Origin: Prevotellaceae bacterium UBA4336
GTDB taxonomy: Bacteria; Bacteroidota; Bacteroidia; Bacteroidales; Bacteroidaceae
Length of the DNA: 21,053 bases
Reading direction: 5' to 3'
Assembly: GCA_002394305.1 (NCBI GenBank)
Contig: DGTM01000014.1
Location: 1 to 21,053 of the forward strand
The stretch's first letter is position 1. Every line of letters begins with the position of its first letter. The notes below the pieces were generated by a model that searched no databases, was not told the DNA's origin, and saw nothing but the letters and a program-made list of their open reading frames with translations. This document shows, piece after piece, positions 6,193 to 12,941 of this stretch. The position numbers and the translations under genes are program-made.

Positions 6193-7463
6193 TTTATTCT
6201 GAAGCTCATTGCATTGCGATGCGCATCGAGTCCTTCGGCTTCGGCCATCAGCTCTACGGCACGGCCGATGGCGCGTATGCCCTGGGGCTGAATGTGCTGG
6301 AAGGTTATCTTGCGGCAGAAGCTGTCGAGATTGACGCCGCTGTAGGCCACGGCATAGCCGCCCGTGGGGAGCGTGTGGTTCGTGCCGCTGGCATAGTCGC
6401 CTGCGCTCTCGGGGGTGAGGGGACCGAGGAAGACGCTACCGGCGTTGACGACCTGTTCGGCCAGCGCCATGTAGTTCTGCGTCTCGATGATGAGGTGTTC
6501 GGGGGCGTAGCGGTTGGTGATGTCCATCATCTCGCGGTCGTCGTGCACGACGATGGCCTTGCTGTGGCGGAGTGCCTGTGCCGCGATGTCCTTCCTGGGC
6601 AGGAGGGCCAGCTGACGCTCCACTTCGGCCTGGACTGCCTGGGCTGTCTCTGTGCTCTTGCAGACGAGCAGTACCTGGCTGTCCGCGCCGTGCTCTGCCT
6701 GGCTGAGGAGGTCGGCTGCGACGAAGACGGGGTTGCAGGTCTCGTCGGCCAGCACTTCCACTTCGCTGGGGCCTGCGGGCATGTCGATGGCTACGTCGTG
6801 GAGGCTGACCTGCTGCTTGGCGCACATCACGAACTGGTTGCCCGGGCCGAATATCTTATAGACCTTGGGCACGCTCTCTGTCCCGTAGGCCATGGCGCCG
6901 ATGGCCTGCACGCCGCCTATCTTGTAGATGCGGCTGACGCCTGCCGTACGCGCGGCGACGAGGATGGCGGGATTGACGCTGCCGTCCCGGGCGGGCGGTG
7001 TGCAGAGCACGATGTCGCGGCAGCCGGCTATCTTGGCGGGTGTGGCAAGCATGAGCACGGTGCTGAAGAGGGGGGCCGTGCCGCCAGGGATGTAGAGGCC
7101 GACGCGCTCGATGGCGACCGACTTCTGCCAGCACTCCACGCCGTCTGTCACCTGGATATGCCTGCCCTCGAAGCGCTGTGCCTCGTGGAAGCACTTGATG
7201 TTCCGGTGGGCCAGACGGATGGCTTCCTTCAGTTCCTTCCCGACGGCTGCCTCTGCGGCAAGCATCTCGGCTTCGGTCACAGCGAGGTCGGCAAGGGAAA
7301 CCTTGTCGAACTTCTCTTCATACTCGCGTACGGCGGCATCGCCGCGCTTCCTGACGTCTGCAAGTACGGCAGCGACGGTGGCGTTCAGCTCCGAAGCGTC
7401 GCGCACGGGCCGCCGCAGCAGTTCGTCCAGTTCCTCTGTTGTGGGATACTTATATATGTTCAT
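6180..7463 (-). CDS. hisD: Histidinol dehydrogenase
   Basis: A zinc-dependent enzyme that oxidises L-histidinol to histidine with two NAD, the last step of histidine synthesis. I use the start at 7463 (MNIYKYPTTEELDELL), giving 427 residues, the normal length; the open frame runs further upstream into hisG in another frame but that is not HisD-like. Motifs: RVGLYIPGGTAPLFSTVLM, KIGGVQAIGAMAYGTE, IFGPGNQFV, the zinc region DLLSQAEHGADSQ, the catalytic Glu-His in APEHLIIE, and GTNHTLPTGGYA. The final codons (K-V-S-G-stop) are encoded by heptamer-repeat DNA, so the last few residues may have been supplied by the repeat. An imperfect hairpin lies just upstream of the start. Confidence 0.96.
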   Translation of the reverse strand: MNIYKYPTTEELDELLRRPVRDASELNATVAAVLADVRKRGDAAVREYEEKFDKVSLADLAVTEAEMLAAEAAVGKELKEAIRLAHRNIKCFHEAQRFEGRHIQVTDGVECWQKSVAIERVGLYIPGGTAPLFSTVLMLATPAKIAGCRDIVLCTPPARDGSVNPAILVAARTAGVSRIYKIGGVQAIGAMAYGTESVPKVYKIFGPGNQFVMCAKQQVSLHDVAIDMPAGPSEVEVLADETCNPVFVAADLLSQAEHGADSQVLLVCKSTETAQAVQAEVERQLALLPRKDIAAQALRHSKAIVVHDDREMMDITNRYAPEHLIIETQNYMALAEQVVNAGSVFLGPLTPESAGDYASGTNHTLPTGGYAVAYSGVNLDSFCRKITFQHIQPQGIRAIGRAVELMAEAEGLDAHRNAMSFRIKVSG

Positions 7464-7510
7464 GTTCGGACGGTTTGGCGCAGCCTCTCGATAGGTGAGA
7501 CGCTGCCAAC

Positions 7511-7540
7511 TTTTGAATTTTGAATTTACAGATTTTGAAT
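7511..7540 (-). repeat. TTTTGAA/ATTCAAAA short repeats after hisG
   Basis: On the plus strand the stretch reads TTTTGAA, TTTTGAA, TTTACAG, ATTTTGAA. It begins 6 nt after the hisG stop and fills much of the 83-nt hisG-hisD gap. Short and degenerate, but it fits the pattern of repeats at other gene ends. Confidence 0.5.
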
Positions 7541-7546
7541 TGTCCC

Positions 7547-8398
7547 TTAGGGAATCATCTTCTCGATGGGCACGACGAGGATGCCTTCCGCGCCGAGCTG
7601 CTTCAGCTCGCGAATGATTTCCCAGAAGCGCTTCTCCTCGATGACGGTGTGCACGCTGCTCCATCCCTCGGTGGCCAGCGGCATGACGGTGGGGCTCTTC
7701 ACGCCCGGCAGTACGGCCACGATGTCCTTCAGTCGCTCGGTCGGCACGTTCATCAGCACGTACTTCTTGTCCTCGGCACTCTTCACGGCCTCGATGCGGA
7801 AGAGGAACTCGTCGAGGATGGCACGCTGCTCGGCGTCGAGGTTGCGGTTGGCGATGAGCAATGCCTCGCTCTTCATCACGGTCTCCACCTCCACGAGGTT
7901 GTTGCTGACCAGTGTCGAGCCGCTGCTGACGATGTCGAAGATAGCGTCGGCCAGGCCGATGCCCGGACTGATTTCCACGCTTCCGGTGATGACGTGTATG
8001 TCGGCGGCAATGTGGTTCTGCTCCATGAAGCGGCGCAGGATGGCCGGATAGCTCGTGGCTATCTTCCTGCCTTCGAACCACTTGAGCCCCGTGTATCCGC
8101 ACCCCTTGGGCACGGCCAGCGAGAGGCGGCACTTGCTGAAGCCCAGTCCGCGCACCACCTCGGCGTCCTCGGCGCGCTCCTCGAACTCGTTCTGTCCCAC
8201 TATGCCCAGGTCGGCCACGCCGCTCGCCACGCTCTGCGGGATGTCGTCGTCGCGCAGGTAGAGCACCTCAATGGGGAAGTTACTGCTCTGCACCAGCAGG
8301 GTGCGCTTGCTGCTGCTCACTTTGATGCCGGCCTCGGCAAACAGTGCCATCGTGTCCTCGAAGAGTCGTCCCTTCGACTGTACTGCTACTCTCAACAT
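7547..8398 (-). CDS. hisG: ATP phosphoribosyltransferase, long form
   Basis: Commits ATP and PRPP to histidine synthesis, and is normally feedback-inhibited by histidine through a C-terminal ACT-like domain. From the start at 8398 (MLRVAVQSKGRLFEDTM) it has 283 residues, the length of the long form that carries its own regulatory domain and needs no HisZ. Motifs: DDDIPQSVASGVADLGIVGQNEF, the PRPP loop DAIFDIVSSGSTLVSNNL, and the regulatory C-terminus ending GAEGILVVPIEKMIP. Upstream codons in frame extend through the promoter and are rejected. First gene of the his operon. The short leader has no run of His codons, so I see no sign of classic his attenuation. Confidence 0.96.
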   Translation of the reverse strand: MLRVAVQSKGRLFEDTMALFAEAGIKVSSSKRTLLVQSSNFPIEVLYLRDDDIPQSVASGVADLGIVGQNEFEERAEDAEVVRGLGFSKCRLSLAVPKGCGYTGLKWFEGRKIATSYPAILRRFMEQNHIAADIHVITGSVEISPGIGLADAIFDIVSSGSTLVSNNLVEVETVMKSEALLIANRNLDAEQRAILDEFLFRIEAVKSAEDKKYVLMNVPTERLKDIVAVLPGVKSPTVMPLATEGWSSVHTVIEEKRFWEIIRELKQLGAEGILVVPIEKMIP

Positions 8399-8455
8399 AT
8401 CCTTCAGTCTGTTTTTTACCTTATTTATACGTTCCGTTACTCCTTTATCAGGGCG

Positions 8456-8486
8456 CAAAGGTACGAAAAAATTGCTGCTTCGCAAA
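8456..8486 (-). promoter_or_regulatory. Promoter of the hisGDCB operon
   Basis: On the minus strand: TTTG (8486-8483), exactly 19 nt, then TACCTTTG (8463-8456). This matches the Bacteroidetes primary-sigma consensus TTTG-N19-TAnnTTTG. Transcription should start near 8452, giving a leader of about 54 nt. Confidence 0.85.
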
Positions 8487-8577
8487 ACATTTCCGCCAGT
8501 TAATTCCCTTATCGGCTCAGTATGTTTTTCCCCGGCACGCAGAAACAAGTTTCGCGCCGCAGAGCACAAAACTTTTT

Positions 8578-8661
8578 CCAAGGCACGGAAATATATTTCA
8601 AAGGCTTGGAAATATATTTTAGTGGCTTGAAAATATATTTCAGAGCCACTGAAATAGTTTT
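8578..8661. repeat. 21-bp tandem repeat (4 units) upstream of the his promoter
   Basis: Units at 8578-8598, 8599-8619, 8620-8640 and 8641-8661 share GAAATATATTT preceded by a GGCTTG-like segment; the fourth is most diverged. A 7-bp inverted repeat AGTGGCT/AGCCACT (8621-8627 and 8644-8650) lies across units 3 and 4. Together with the next array it fills most of the 388-nt gap between hisG and the DUF721 gene. Confidence 0.9.
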
Positions 8662-8675
8662 ATCGCAGGGCGAGG

Positions 8676-8741
8676 GAGAAAAGTAAAACCAGGGAAAGAA
8701 AAAAGTGAAAGCGGGGAAAGGGAAAAGTGAAACCAGGGAAG
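8676..8741. repeat. 22-bp purine-rich tandem repeat (3 units) downstream of the DUF721 gene
   Basis: Units at 8676-8697, 8698-8719 and 8720-8741, each 22 nt, with the shared pattern GAAAAGTRAAA followed by CCAGGGAA or GCGGGGAA. The plus strand is almost pure purine, so the transcribed RNA (minus) is C/U-rich. It lies about 45 nt beyond the stop of the DUF721 gene; the interval 8742-8786 is GC-rich with no clear terminator. Confidence 0.88.
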
Positions 8742-8786
8742 GGAGAAAGACGCCGGGCGGAGGGGAGGAAGCGGCCGCGGCGGGGA

Positions 8787-9077
8787 CTAAAAAAGCGTGA
8801 CGTCGCTGATGACTTGCGCCCCGACGTGGTCGTTCAGCTTCTGTGCGATGCGGCGGTGCTCCATCATCAGGTTCTGCCGGAGCGCCGCGCTGGTGAGCTG
8901 CACATGCAACTGGCCGCCACGCACATACACCTGGCGCGTATAGCGGCTCACCGTCTTGCCCATCACCTCGGGCCACGCCTGTGTGATGCGGTACTCGAGC
9001 AGAGGCGTCTCCAGCCCCTCGGCTCGCAGGAACGCCAACAGCACGTCGCGCAGTGGCTGTGCCTTTGTGTAAATCAT
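8787..9077 (-). CDS. DUF721 (DciA-like) domain protein
   Basis: A 96-residue protein with the DUF721 pattern: LRDVLLAFLRAEGLETPLLEYRITQAWPEVMG in the first half, then a KH-like segment with RQVYVRGGQLHVQLTSAALRQNLMMEHRRIAQKLND. The related protein DciA is the replicative-helicase loader/operator in bacteria lacking DnaC/DnaI, so a role at DnaB and the replication fork is plausible; that is inference from the family. It overlaps recF by 4 nt (ATG and TGA sharing bases 9074-9077), so it is almost surely translationally coupled to recF. A longer frame over the same DNA is a shadow. Confidence 0.85.
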   Translation of the reverse strand: MIYTKAQPLRDVLLAFLRAEGLETPLLEYRITQAWPEVMGKTVSRYTRQVYVRGGQLHVQLTSAALRQNLMMEHRRIAQKLNDHVGAQVISDVTLF

Positions 9078-10198
9078 GCGCCGACCGCTCCTTTCTCCAC
9101 ATGGAAGAGACGGTTGTCGCCGCCCATCGCTGAGAGGATGGCGTCCATGTGGTCGCGATTGGTGTCCGTGATGAAGATCTGCCCGAAGCGCTCCCCGCTG
9201 ACGAGCTTCACGATCTGTTCCACGCGGCGTGCATCGAGCTTGTCGAAGATGTCGTCGAGCAGGAGCAGCGGCGTGGTGCGGGCTCCGGTGCGGGAGAGGA
9301 AGTCGAACTGCGCCAGCTTCAGGCTCGTGAGGAACGTCTTGCTCTGGCCCTGCGAACCCTCGCGACGCACGGGGTAGCCGCCCAGCAGCATCTCGAGGTC
9401 GTCCTTGTGGACGCCGTGCAGCGAGTAGCCCACGGCACGGTCCTTGAAGCGGTCGCGCGTCAGCTGTTCCAGCAAGGGCCCCCGCTGGAGGTGCGACACG
9501 TAGTGCAGCTCCACCTGTTCCTGCCCGCCGGATATCTCGTCGTAGAACTGTTGGAACAGCGGAACCAGCTCCGTAATGTAGGCGCTGCGCCTTTCGTAGA
9601 TGACGTCAGCCTCGCGAGCCATCTGCTCCTCCCAGAGGAGCATCACGTCGGGGTCCGGCTCCTGCTCCTGCTTCAGCATGGCGTTGCGCTGCTGAAGCGC
9701 CTTGTTGTAGCGTATCAAAGCATCGGTGTAGGCCGGGTCGTACTGGCAGACGACCATGTCCATGAAGCGGCGGCGCTCCTCGCTTCCGCCCGAGACAAGT
9801 GCCTGGTCGGCAGGCGAGACCATGACGAGCGGAATGAGCCCGATGTGCTCGGAGATGCGCCGGTAGGCCTTGCCGCCACGGCGCACCACCTTCTTCGTCC
9901 CGCCCTGGCGCTGGCTGTCCCTCTGCCCCACCTTCAGCCCGCAATGTATCACCTCGGGGCGGCCGTCGTCGTGCTCGTAGTGCCCCTGCAGGGACATGAG
10001 CTCGCAGCCGTGGCGCACGCAGAGCAGGTCCACGCTGCTGCTGTAGCTGCGGCAGAAGCTGAGGAAGTGGATGGCGTCGAGCACATTCGTCTTGCCCTCG
10101 CCGTTGCCGCCGATGAAGCAGTTCAGCTTCGGCGAAAAGCTCAGTTCCGCCTCCGCGATGTTCTTATAATTTAATATGGAAAGGCTCGTCAGTCTCAT
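9074..10198 (-). CDS. recF: DNA replication and repair protein RecF
   Basis: An SMC/ABC-type ATPase that binds gapped DNA and helps RecR/RecO start recombination repair. Of 374 residues: Walker A is GGNGEGKTN (G30-N38); the ABC-signature region is REGSQGQSKTFLTSLKLAQ; Walker B is PLLLLDDIFDKLD, followed by the D-loop and switch FITDTNRDHM. The N-terminus MRLTSLSILNYKNI is exactly what RecF proteins begin with, so the start at 10198 is firm. It is co-transcribed with the DUF721 gene. A promoter-like TACCTTTG lies only 8 nt upstream of the ATG. Confidence 0.97.
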   Translation of the reverse strand: MRLTSLSILNYKNIAEAELSFSPKLNCFIGGNGEGKTNVLDAIHFLSFCRSYSSSVDLLCVRHGCELMSLQGHYEHDDGRPEVIHCGLKVGQRDSQRQGGTKKVVRRGGKAYRRISEHIGLIPLVMVSPADQALVSGGSEERRRFMDMVVCQYDPAYTDALIRYNKALQQRNAMLKQEQEPDPDVMLLWEEQMAREADVIYERRSAYITELVPLFQQFYDEISGGQEQVELHYVSHLQRGPLLEQLTRDRFKDRAVGYSLHGVHKDDLEMLLGGYPVRREGSQGQSKTFLTSLKLAQFDFLSRTGARTTPLLLLDDIFDKLDARRVEQIVKLVSGERFGQIFITDTNRDHMDAILSAMGGDNRLFHVEKGAVGA

Positions 10199-10205
10199 TT
10201 CACCG

Positions 10206-10213
10206 CAAAGGTA
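10206..10213 (-). promoter_or_regulatory. -7 element just upstream of recF
   Basis: The minus strand reads TACCTTTG, a full match to TAnnTTTG. If used, transcription begins only about 4 nt before the recF ATG, giving an almost leaderless mRNA. No TTTG is present at the 19-nt distance. Confidence 0.5.
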
Positions 10214-10295
10214 CGGAAAAGTTTAGAGTTGAGAGTGGAGAGCCGAGAGAAAAATGCAAAAACAGCTTGCAAACAAATAATTTTTCACCATTAGC

Positions 10296-10326
10296 TTTCC
10301 TCTTTTCACTTTTCTTTGTATCTTTG
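10296..10326 (+). promoter_or_regulatory. Promoter of the TPR protein-ribH operon
   Basis: TTTC (10296-10299), exactly 19 nt, then TATCTTTG (10319-10326); one mismatch in the -33 box. The start of transcription would be near 10330. That is only about 5 nt before the first ATG (10335) but 26 nt before the second (10356), and favours the second. Confidence 0.7.
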
Positions 10327-10355
10327 CACGCAAAATGAACAATAACACAACAAAA

Positions 10356-11027
10356 ATGTCAAAGAAAAAAGCAACACAACAGGTCAACGAGTTCGACGAA
10401 ACACTCGTTGCATCGAAAACATTCTTCGAGAAGCACAAGAAAACAATCCTCTGCGGAGGTGGCTGCGTGCTGGTCGTCATCATCGCAGCACTGCTCATCC
10501 ACCAGTTCTACATCACACCGCGCAACAACCGCGCCAACGAAAGCATCTTCTACGCCGAGCAGCTCTTCAACGAAGGCAACTATGAGAAGGCCCTCAACGG
10601 CGACGGCGAAAACCTCGGCTTCCTCGGCGTCATCGACCAGTACGGAAGCACCAAGGCCGGCAACATCGCATGCCTCTACGCTGCAAAGTGCTATGCCGAA
10701 ACCGACAAGTTCCAGGAAGCTATCGACATGCTCGACAAGTTCGACGACTGCGGCGACGAGATGATCAGCCCCGCTGCCATCGCATTCAAGGGCAACTGCT
10801 ACGCCGAGCTCGGACAGAACGACAAGGCCGCAGAGCTCCTGCTCAAGGCCGCCAAGGAGGCTGACAACAACACCATCAGCCCCACATGCCTGCTCCAGGC
10901 CGGACAAATCTTCCTCGCACAGGGACAGAAGGACAAGGCTCTCGACTGCTTCAAGCAAATCAAGGAGAAGCACCAGCAGAGCAACATCTACTACGAAATA
11001 GACAAGTACATCGAGGCTGCACAGTAA
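10356..11027 (+). CDS. Membrane-anchored tetratricopeptide repeat protein (YfgM-like)
   Basis: From 10356 (MSKKKATQQVNEFDE) the protein has 223 residues; an in-frame ATG at 10335 adds seven. After a charged cytoplasmic N-terminus and FFEKHKKT comes one membrane segment, about residues 29-50 (ILCGGGCVLVVIIAALLI), then an outer domain of TPR-type helical repeats (AACLYAAKCYAETDKFQEAIDML-like; KGNCYAELGQNDKAAELLLKA; LAQGQKDKALDCFKQI). This matches the YfgM type, which associates with the secretion machinery and periplasmic chaperones in E. coli; a scaffolding role here is inference. Its TAA overlaps the ribH ATG by one base (TAATG), so translation is coupled. Codon use is like its neighbours. 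Confidence 0.85.
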   Translation: MSKKKATQQVNEFDETLVASKTFFEKHKKTILCGGGCVLVVIIAALLIHQFYITPRNNRANESIFYAEQLFNEGNYEKALNGDGENLGFLGVIDQYGSTKAGNIACLYAAKCYAETDKFQEAIDMLDKFDDCGDEMISPAAIAFKGNCYAELGQNDKAAELLLKAAKEADNNTISPTCLLQAGQIFLAQGQKDKALDCFKQIKEKHQQSNIYYEIDKYIEAAQ

Positions 11028-11509
11028 TGGCATCGGCTCTACACAACCTCTCTGACTACGACATCAACTCCGTGCCCGACGCAACGGGCCTGCGCGTGGG
11101 CATCGTGGTCAGCGAATGGAACGACAAGATAACGGGCGCCATGCTCGAAGGCGCATGCCAAACACTCATCAAGCACGGCGTACGCGAGGAAGACATCACC
11201 GTCAAGACCGTCCCCGGAAGCTTCGAGCTCATCTACGGCTCGGCACGCCTCATGAACTCCGGCCAGGTGGATGCCGTCATCGCCATCGGCTGCGTCATCC
11301 GCGGCGACACGCCCCACTTCGACTACATCTGCCAGGGCGTCACACAAGGTCTGGCCGACCTCAACCGCCAGGGCAAAGTGCCCGTCATCTACGGCCTGCT
11401 CACCTGCAACACCCTCGAACAGGCCGAGCAACGCTGCGGCGGCATGCTTGGCAACAAAGGCGACGAATGTGCCGTCACTGCCATCAAGATGGCAAAAGGC
11501 TGGGGATAG
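11027..11509 (+). CDS. ribH: 6,7-dimethyl-8-ribityllumazine synthase
   Basis: Condenses ribulose-derived 3,4-dihydroxy-2-butanone 4-phosphate with ribityl-aminouracil, the penultimate step of riboflavin synthesis; the family forms hollow 60-mers or pentamers. The start at 11027 (MASALHNLSDYDINSVP) yields 160 residues, the family length. Motifs: VGIVVSEWNDKIT, the substrate loop VPGSFELIYGSARL, AIGCVIRGDTPHFDYIC with the catalytic histidine, PVIYGLLTCNTLEQAEQR, and KGDECAVTAIKM. It follows the TPR gene with a one-base TAATG overlap. The open frame extends upstream over the TPR gene but that part is a shadow. Confidence 0.97.
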   Translation: MASALHNLSDYDINSVPDATGLRVGIVVSEWNDKITGAMLEGACQTLIKHGVREEDITVKTVPGSFELIYGSARLMNSGQVDAVIAIGCVIRGDTPHFDYICQGVTQGLADLNRQGKVPVIYGLLTCNTLEQAEQRCGGMLGNKGDECAVTAIKMAKGWG

Positions 11510-11554
11510 CCTCTCAGTCCTGAGCTGTAGACAGAATAATCAAGGAAAAACAAC

Positions 11555-11593
11555 AATAAAAGGTGTGTCGCCAAGCGCAACACACCTTTTATT
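11555..11593. terminator. Bidirectional hairpin terminator between ribH and ilvE
   Basis: A perfect 14-bp inverted repeat AATAAAAGGTGTGT (11555-11568) and its complement (11580-11593) with an 11-nt loop. The stem ends in A/T runs on both strands, so each strand has a T-tract (CTTTTATT-TG). It suits both the rightward ribH and the leftward ilvE transcripts. Confidence 0.88.
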
Positions 11594-11621
11594 TGTTCTT
11601 TGTCCGCGAATTGCGGCTCTT

Positions 11622-11684
11622 ATAGGTCCTATAAGTCTTATAGGTCTTATAAGTCCTATAAGTCCTATAGGTCACATAAGTCCT
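11622..11684. repeat. 9-bp tandem repeat (7 units, ATARGTCYT) after ilvE
   Basis: Seven contiguous 9-mers on the plus strand (ATAGGTCCT, ATAAGTCTT, and so on). This is the reverse complement of the GACTTATRR unit at 4881-4952. The array touches the last two bases of the ilvE stop codon (11685-11683). Alternating AAG/AGG makes neighbouring units partly self-complementary (CCTATAAG-CTTATAGG). Confidence 0.93.
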
Positions 11685-12705
11685 AATCTATCACGACCCG
11701 CGTCCAGCCGTGGATGTCGGGCTCCGTGCCGTACTGGATGCCACGCAGCTTCTCGTAGAGCTTGCGACACACGGGACCGGGCTGTCCGTCCTTCGAGATG
11801 ATGAAGCTCTGCTTGGTGTCGAGGTCGTCGATGCGCTCGATGGGACTGATGACGGCTGCCGTTCCGCAGGCACCTGCCTCCTCGAATGTGGCAAGCTCCT
11901 CCTCGGGAATCTGCCTGCGCTCCACCTTCATACCCATGTCCTCCGCCAACTGCATCAGGCTCTTGTTCGTGATGCTCGGCAGGATGCTCGTGCTCTTCGG
12001 TGTGACGTATGTGTTGTTCTTTATGCCGAAGAAGTTGGCAGCACCGCATTCGTCCATGTACTTCTTCTCCTTCGCATCGAGGTAGAACTCGCAGCTGTAG
12101 CCGAGGTCGTGCGCCATCTTATTGGCGCGGAGACTGGCTGCATAGTTGCCGCCCACCTTGTAGATACCGGTGCCGAGCGGTGCCGAGCGGTCGTACTCGC
12201 GGATGATGACGTAGGGATTCGTGGCAAAGCCACCTTTGAAGTACGGGCCGACGGGCGTGACGAAGATGAGGAAAAGATATTCCGTGGCAGGATGGACGCC
12301 GACCTGTGCGCTCGTGCCAATCAGCAGGGGACGGATGTAGAGCGTGGCTCCGCTCTCGTAAGGCGGGATGAAGCGTTCATTGAGGCGCACCACCTTGTCC
12401 ACCATCTCGTTGAATTTCTCCGTGGAAAGCTCGGGCATCAGGATGCCGCGGCAGGTGCTTTGCAGACGGGCAGCGTTCTCGTCGGAGCGGAACACACGCA
12501 CCTTGCCGTCGGGACAGCGGTAGGCTTTCAGTCCCTCGAAAGCCTCCTGGCCGTAGTGCAGGCAGGTTGCCGCCATGTGCAGGGGAATGGTCTCCTCGCT
12601 GCACACTTCTATTTCACCCCATGCACCGTCCCGATAGTAACAGCGCACATTATAGTCTGTCTTCATGTAACCAAAGGAAAGGTTACTCCAATCGATTTCT
12701 TTCAT
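11683..12705 (-). CDS. ilvE: Branched-chain amino acid aminotransferase
   Basis: A PLP-dependent fold-type IV enzyme carrying out the last step of leucine, isoleucine and valine synthesis (2-oxo acid plus glutamate). The 340 residues include HYGQEAFEGLKAYRCPDG, RPLLIGTSAQVGV, the PLP lysine K183 in IYKVGGNYAASL, MDECGAANFFGI, and SPIERIDD near the C-terminus. The length is that of the eukaryote-like class II BCATs common in Bacteroidetes. A -7 element that overlaps the end of xseB gives it its own promoter, although read-through from xseAB is possible. The terminator at 11555-11593 is likely shared with ribH. Confidence 0.96.
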   Translation of the reverse strand: MKEIDWSNLSFGYMKTDYNVRCYYRDGAWGEIEVCSEETIPLHMAATCLHYGQEAFEGLKAYRCPDGKVRVFRSDENAARLQSTCRGILMPELSTEKFNEMVDKVVRLNERFIPPYESGATLYIRPLLIGTSAQVGVHPATEYLFLIFVTPVGPYFKGGFATNPYVIIREYDRSAPLGTGIYKVGGNYAASLRANKMAHDLGYSCEFYLDAKEKKYMDECGAANFFGIKNNTYVTPKSTSILPSITNKSLMQLAEDMGMKVERRQIPEEELATFEEAGACGTAAVISPIERIDDLDTKQSFIISKDGQPGPVCRKLYEKLRGIQYGTEPDIHGWTRVVID

Positions 12706-12732
12706 TGTATTTTGTATTTAGTGGTTTGCCCG

Positions 12733-12764
12733 CAAAGTTACGCCTTTTCCTCGACATTGAGCAA
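12733..12764 (-). promoter_or_regulatory. Probable promoter of ilvE
   Basis: The minus strand has TAACTTTG (12740-12733), a full TAnnTTTG match; its first three bases are the stop codon of xseB. A TTG at 12764-12762 lies 21 nt upstream as a weak -33. The leader would be about 24 nt. Confidence 0.6.
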
Positions 12765-12941
12765 TGATTTGCAGTTTTTTTCTGCTTCGTAGAGCTTCTC
12801 GTGACAATACTTCATCAATTTCTGTGCTTCGCGCAAGCGCTCTGCCATTTCGTCGATGCCTATTTCATTGCGTTCCATCTGCGAGGCCATCTCTTCGAGC
12901 TTCTGCATGGCCTGCTCGTAGGTTAGTTCTTTCTTCTGCAT
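12738..12941 (-). CDS. xseB: Exodeoxyribonuclease VII small subunit
   Basis: A 67-residue helical subunit that assembles in several copies with one XseA to give the nuclease that degrades single-stranded DNA to oligonucleotides. The pattern LTYEQAMQKLEEMASQMERNEIGIDEMAERLREAQKLMKYCHEKLYEAE is typical of XseB, with two helices and a turn at EIGIDE. It overlaps the end of xseA by 19 nt, so the two are coupled. Length is normal. Confidence 0.94.
   Translation of the reverse strand: MQKKELTYEQAMQKLEEMASQMERNEIGIDEMAERLREAQKLMKYCHEKLYEAEKNCKSLLNVEEKA

Noticed and set aside
7464..8132. N-terminal extension of hisD to 650 residues
   Set aside because: The extra part lies antisense-like over hisG in another frame, is Arg/Pro/His-rich, and has no HisD similarity. 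The start at 7463 gives the family length.
8399..8452. Histidine leader peptide or attenuator before hisG
   Set aside because: The leader of about 54 nt has no run of His codons and no clear competing hairpins.
8399..8581. N-terminal extension of hisG to 344 residues
   Set aside because: It would begin upstream of the consensus promoter. HisG starts at MLRVAVQSKGRL.
8509..9102. Open frame of 197 codons overlapping the DUF721 gene and both 21/22-bp arrays
   Set aside because: It is in a different frame from the DUF721 gene, and its C-terminus is just translated repeat DNA (KYISKPL-like and Phe/Pro-rich units).
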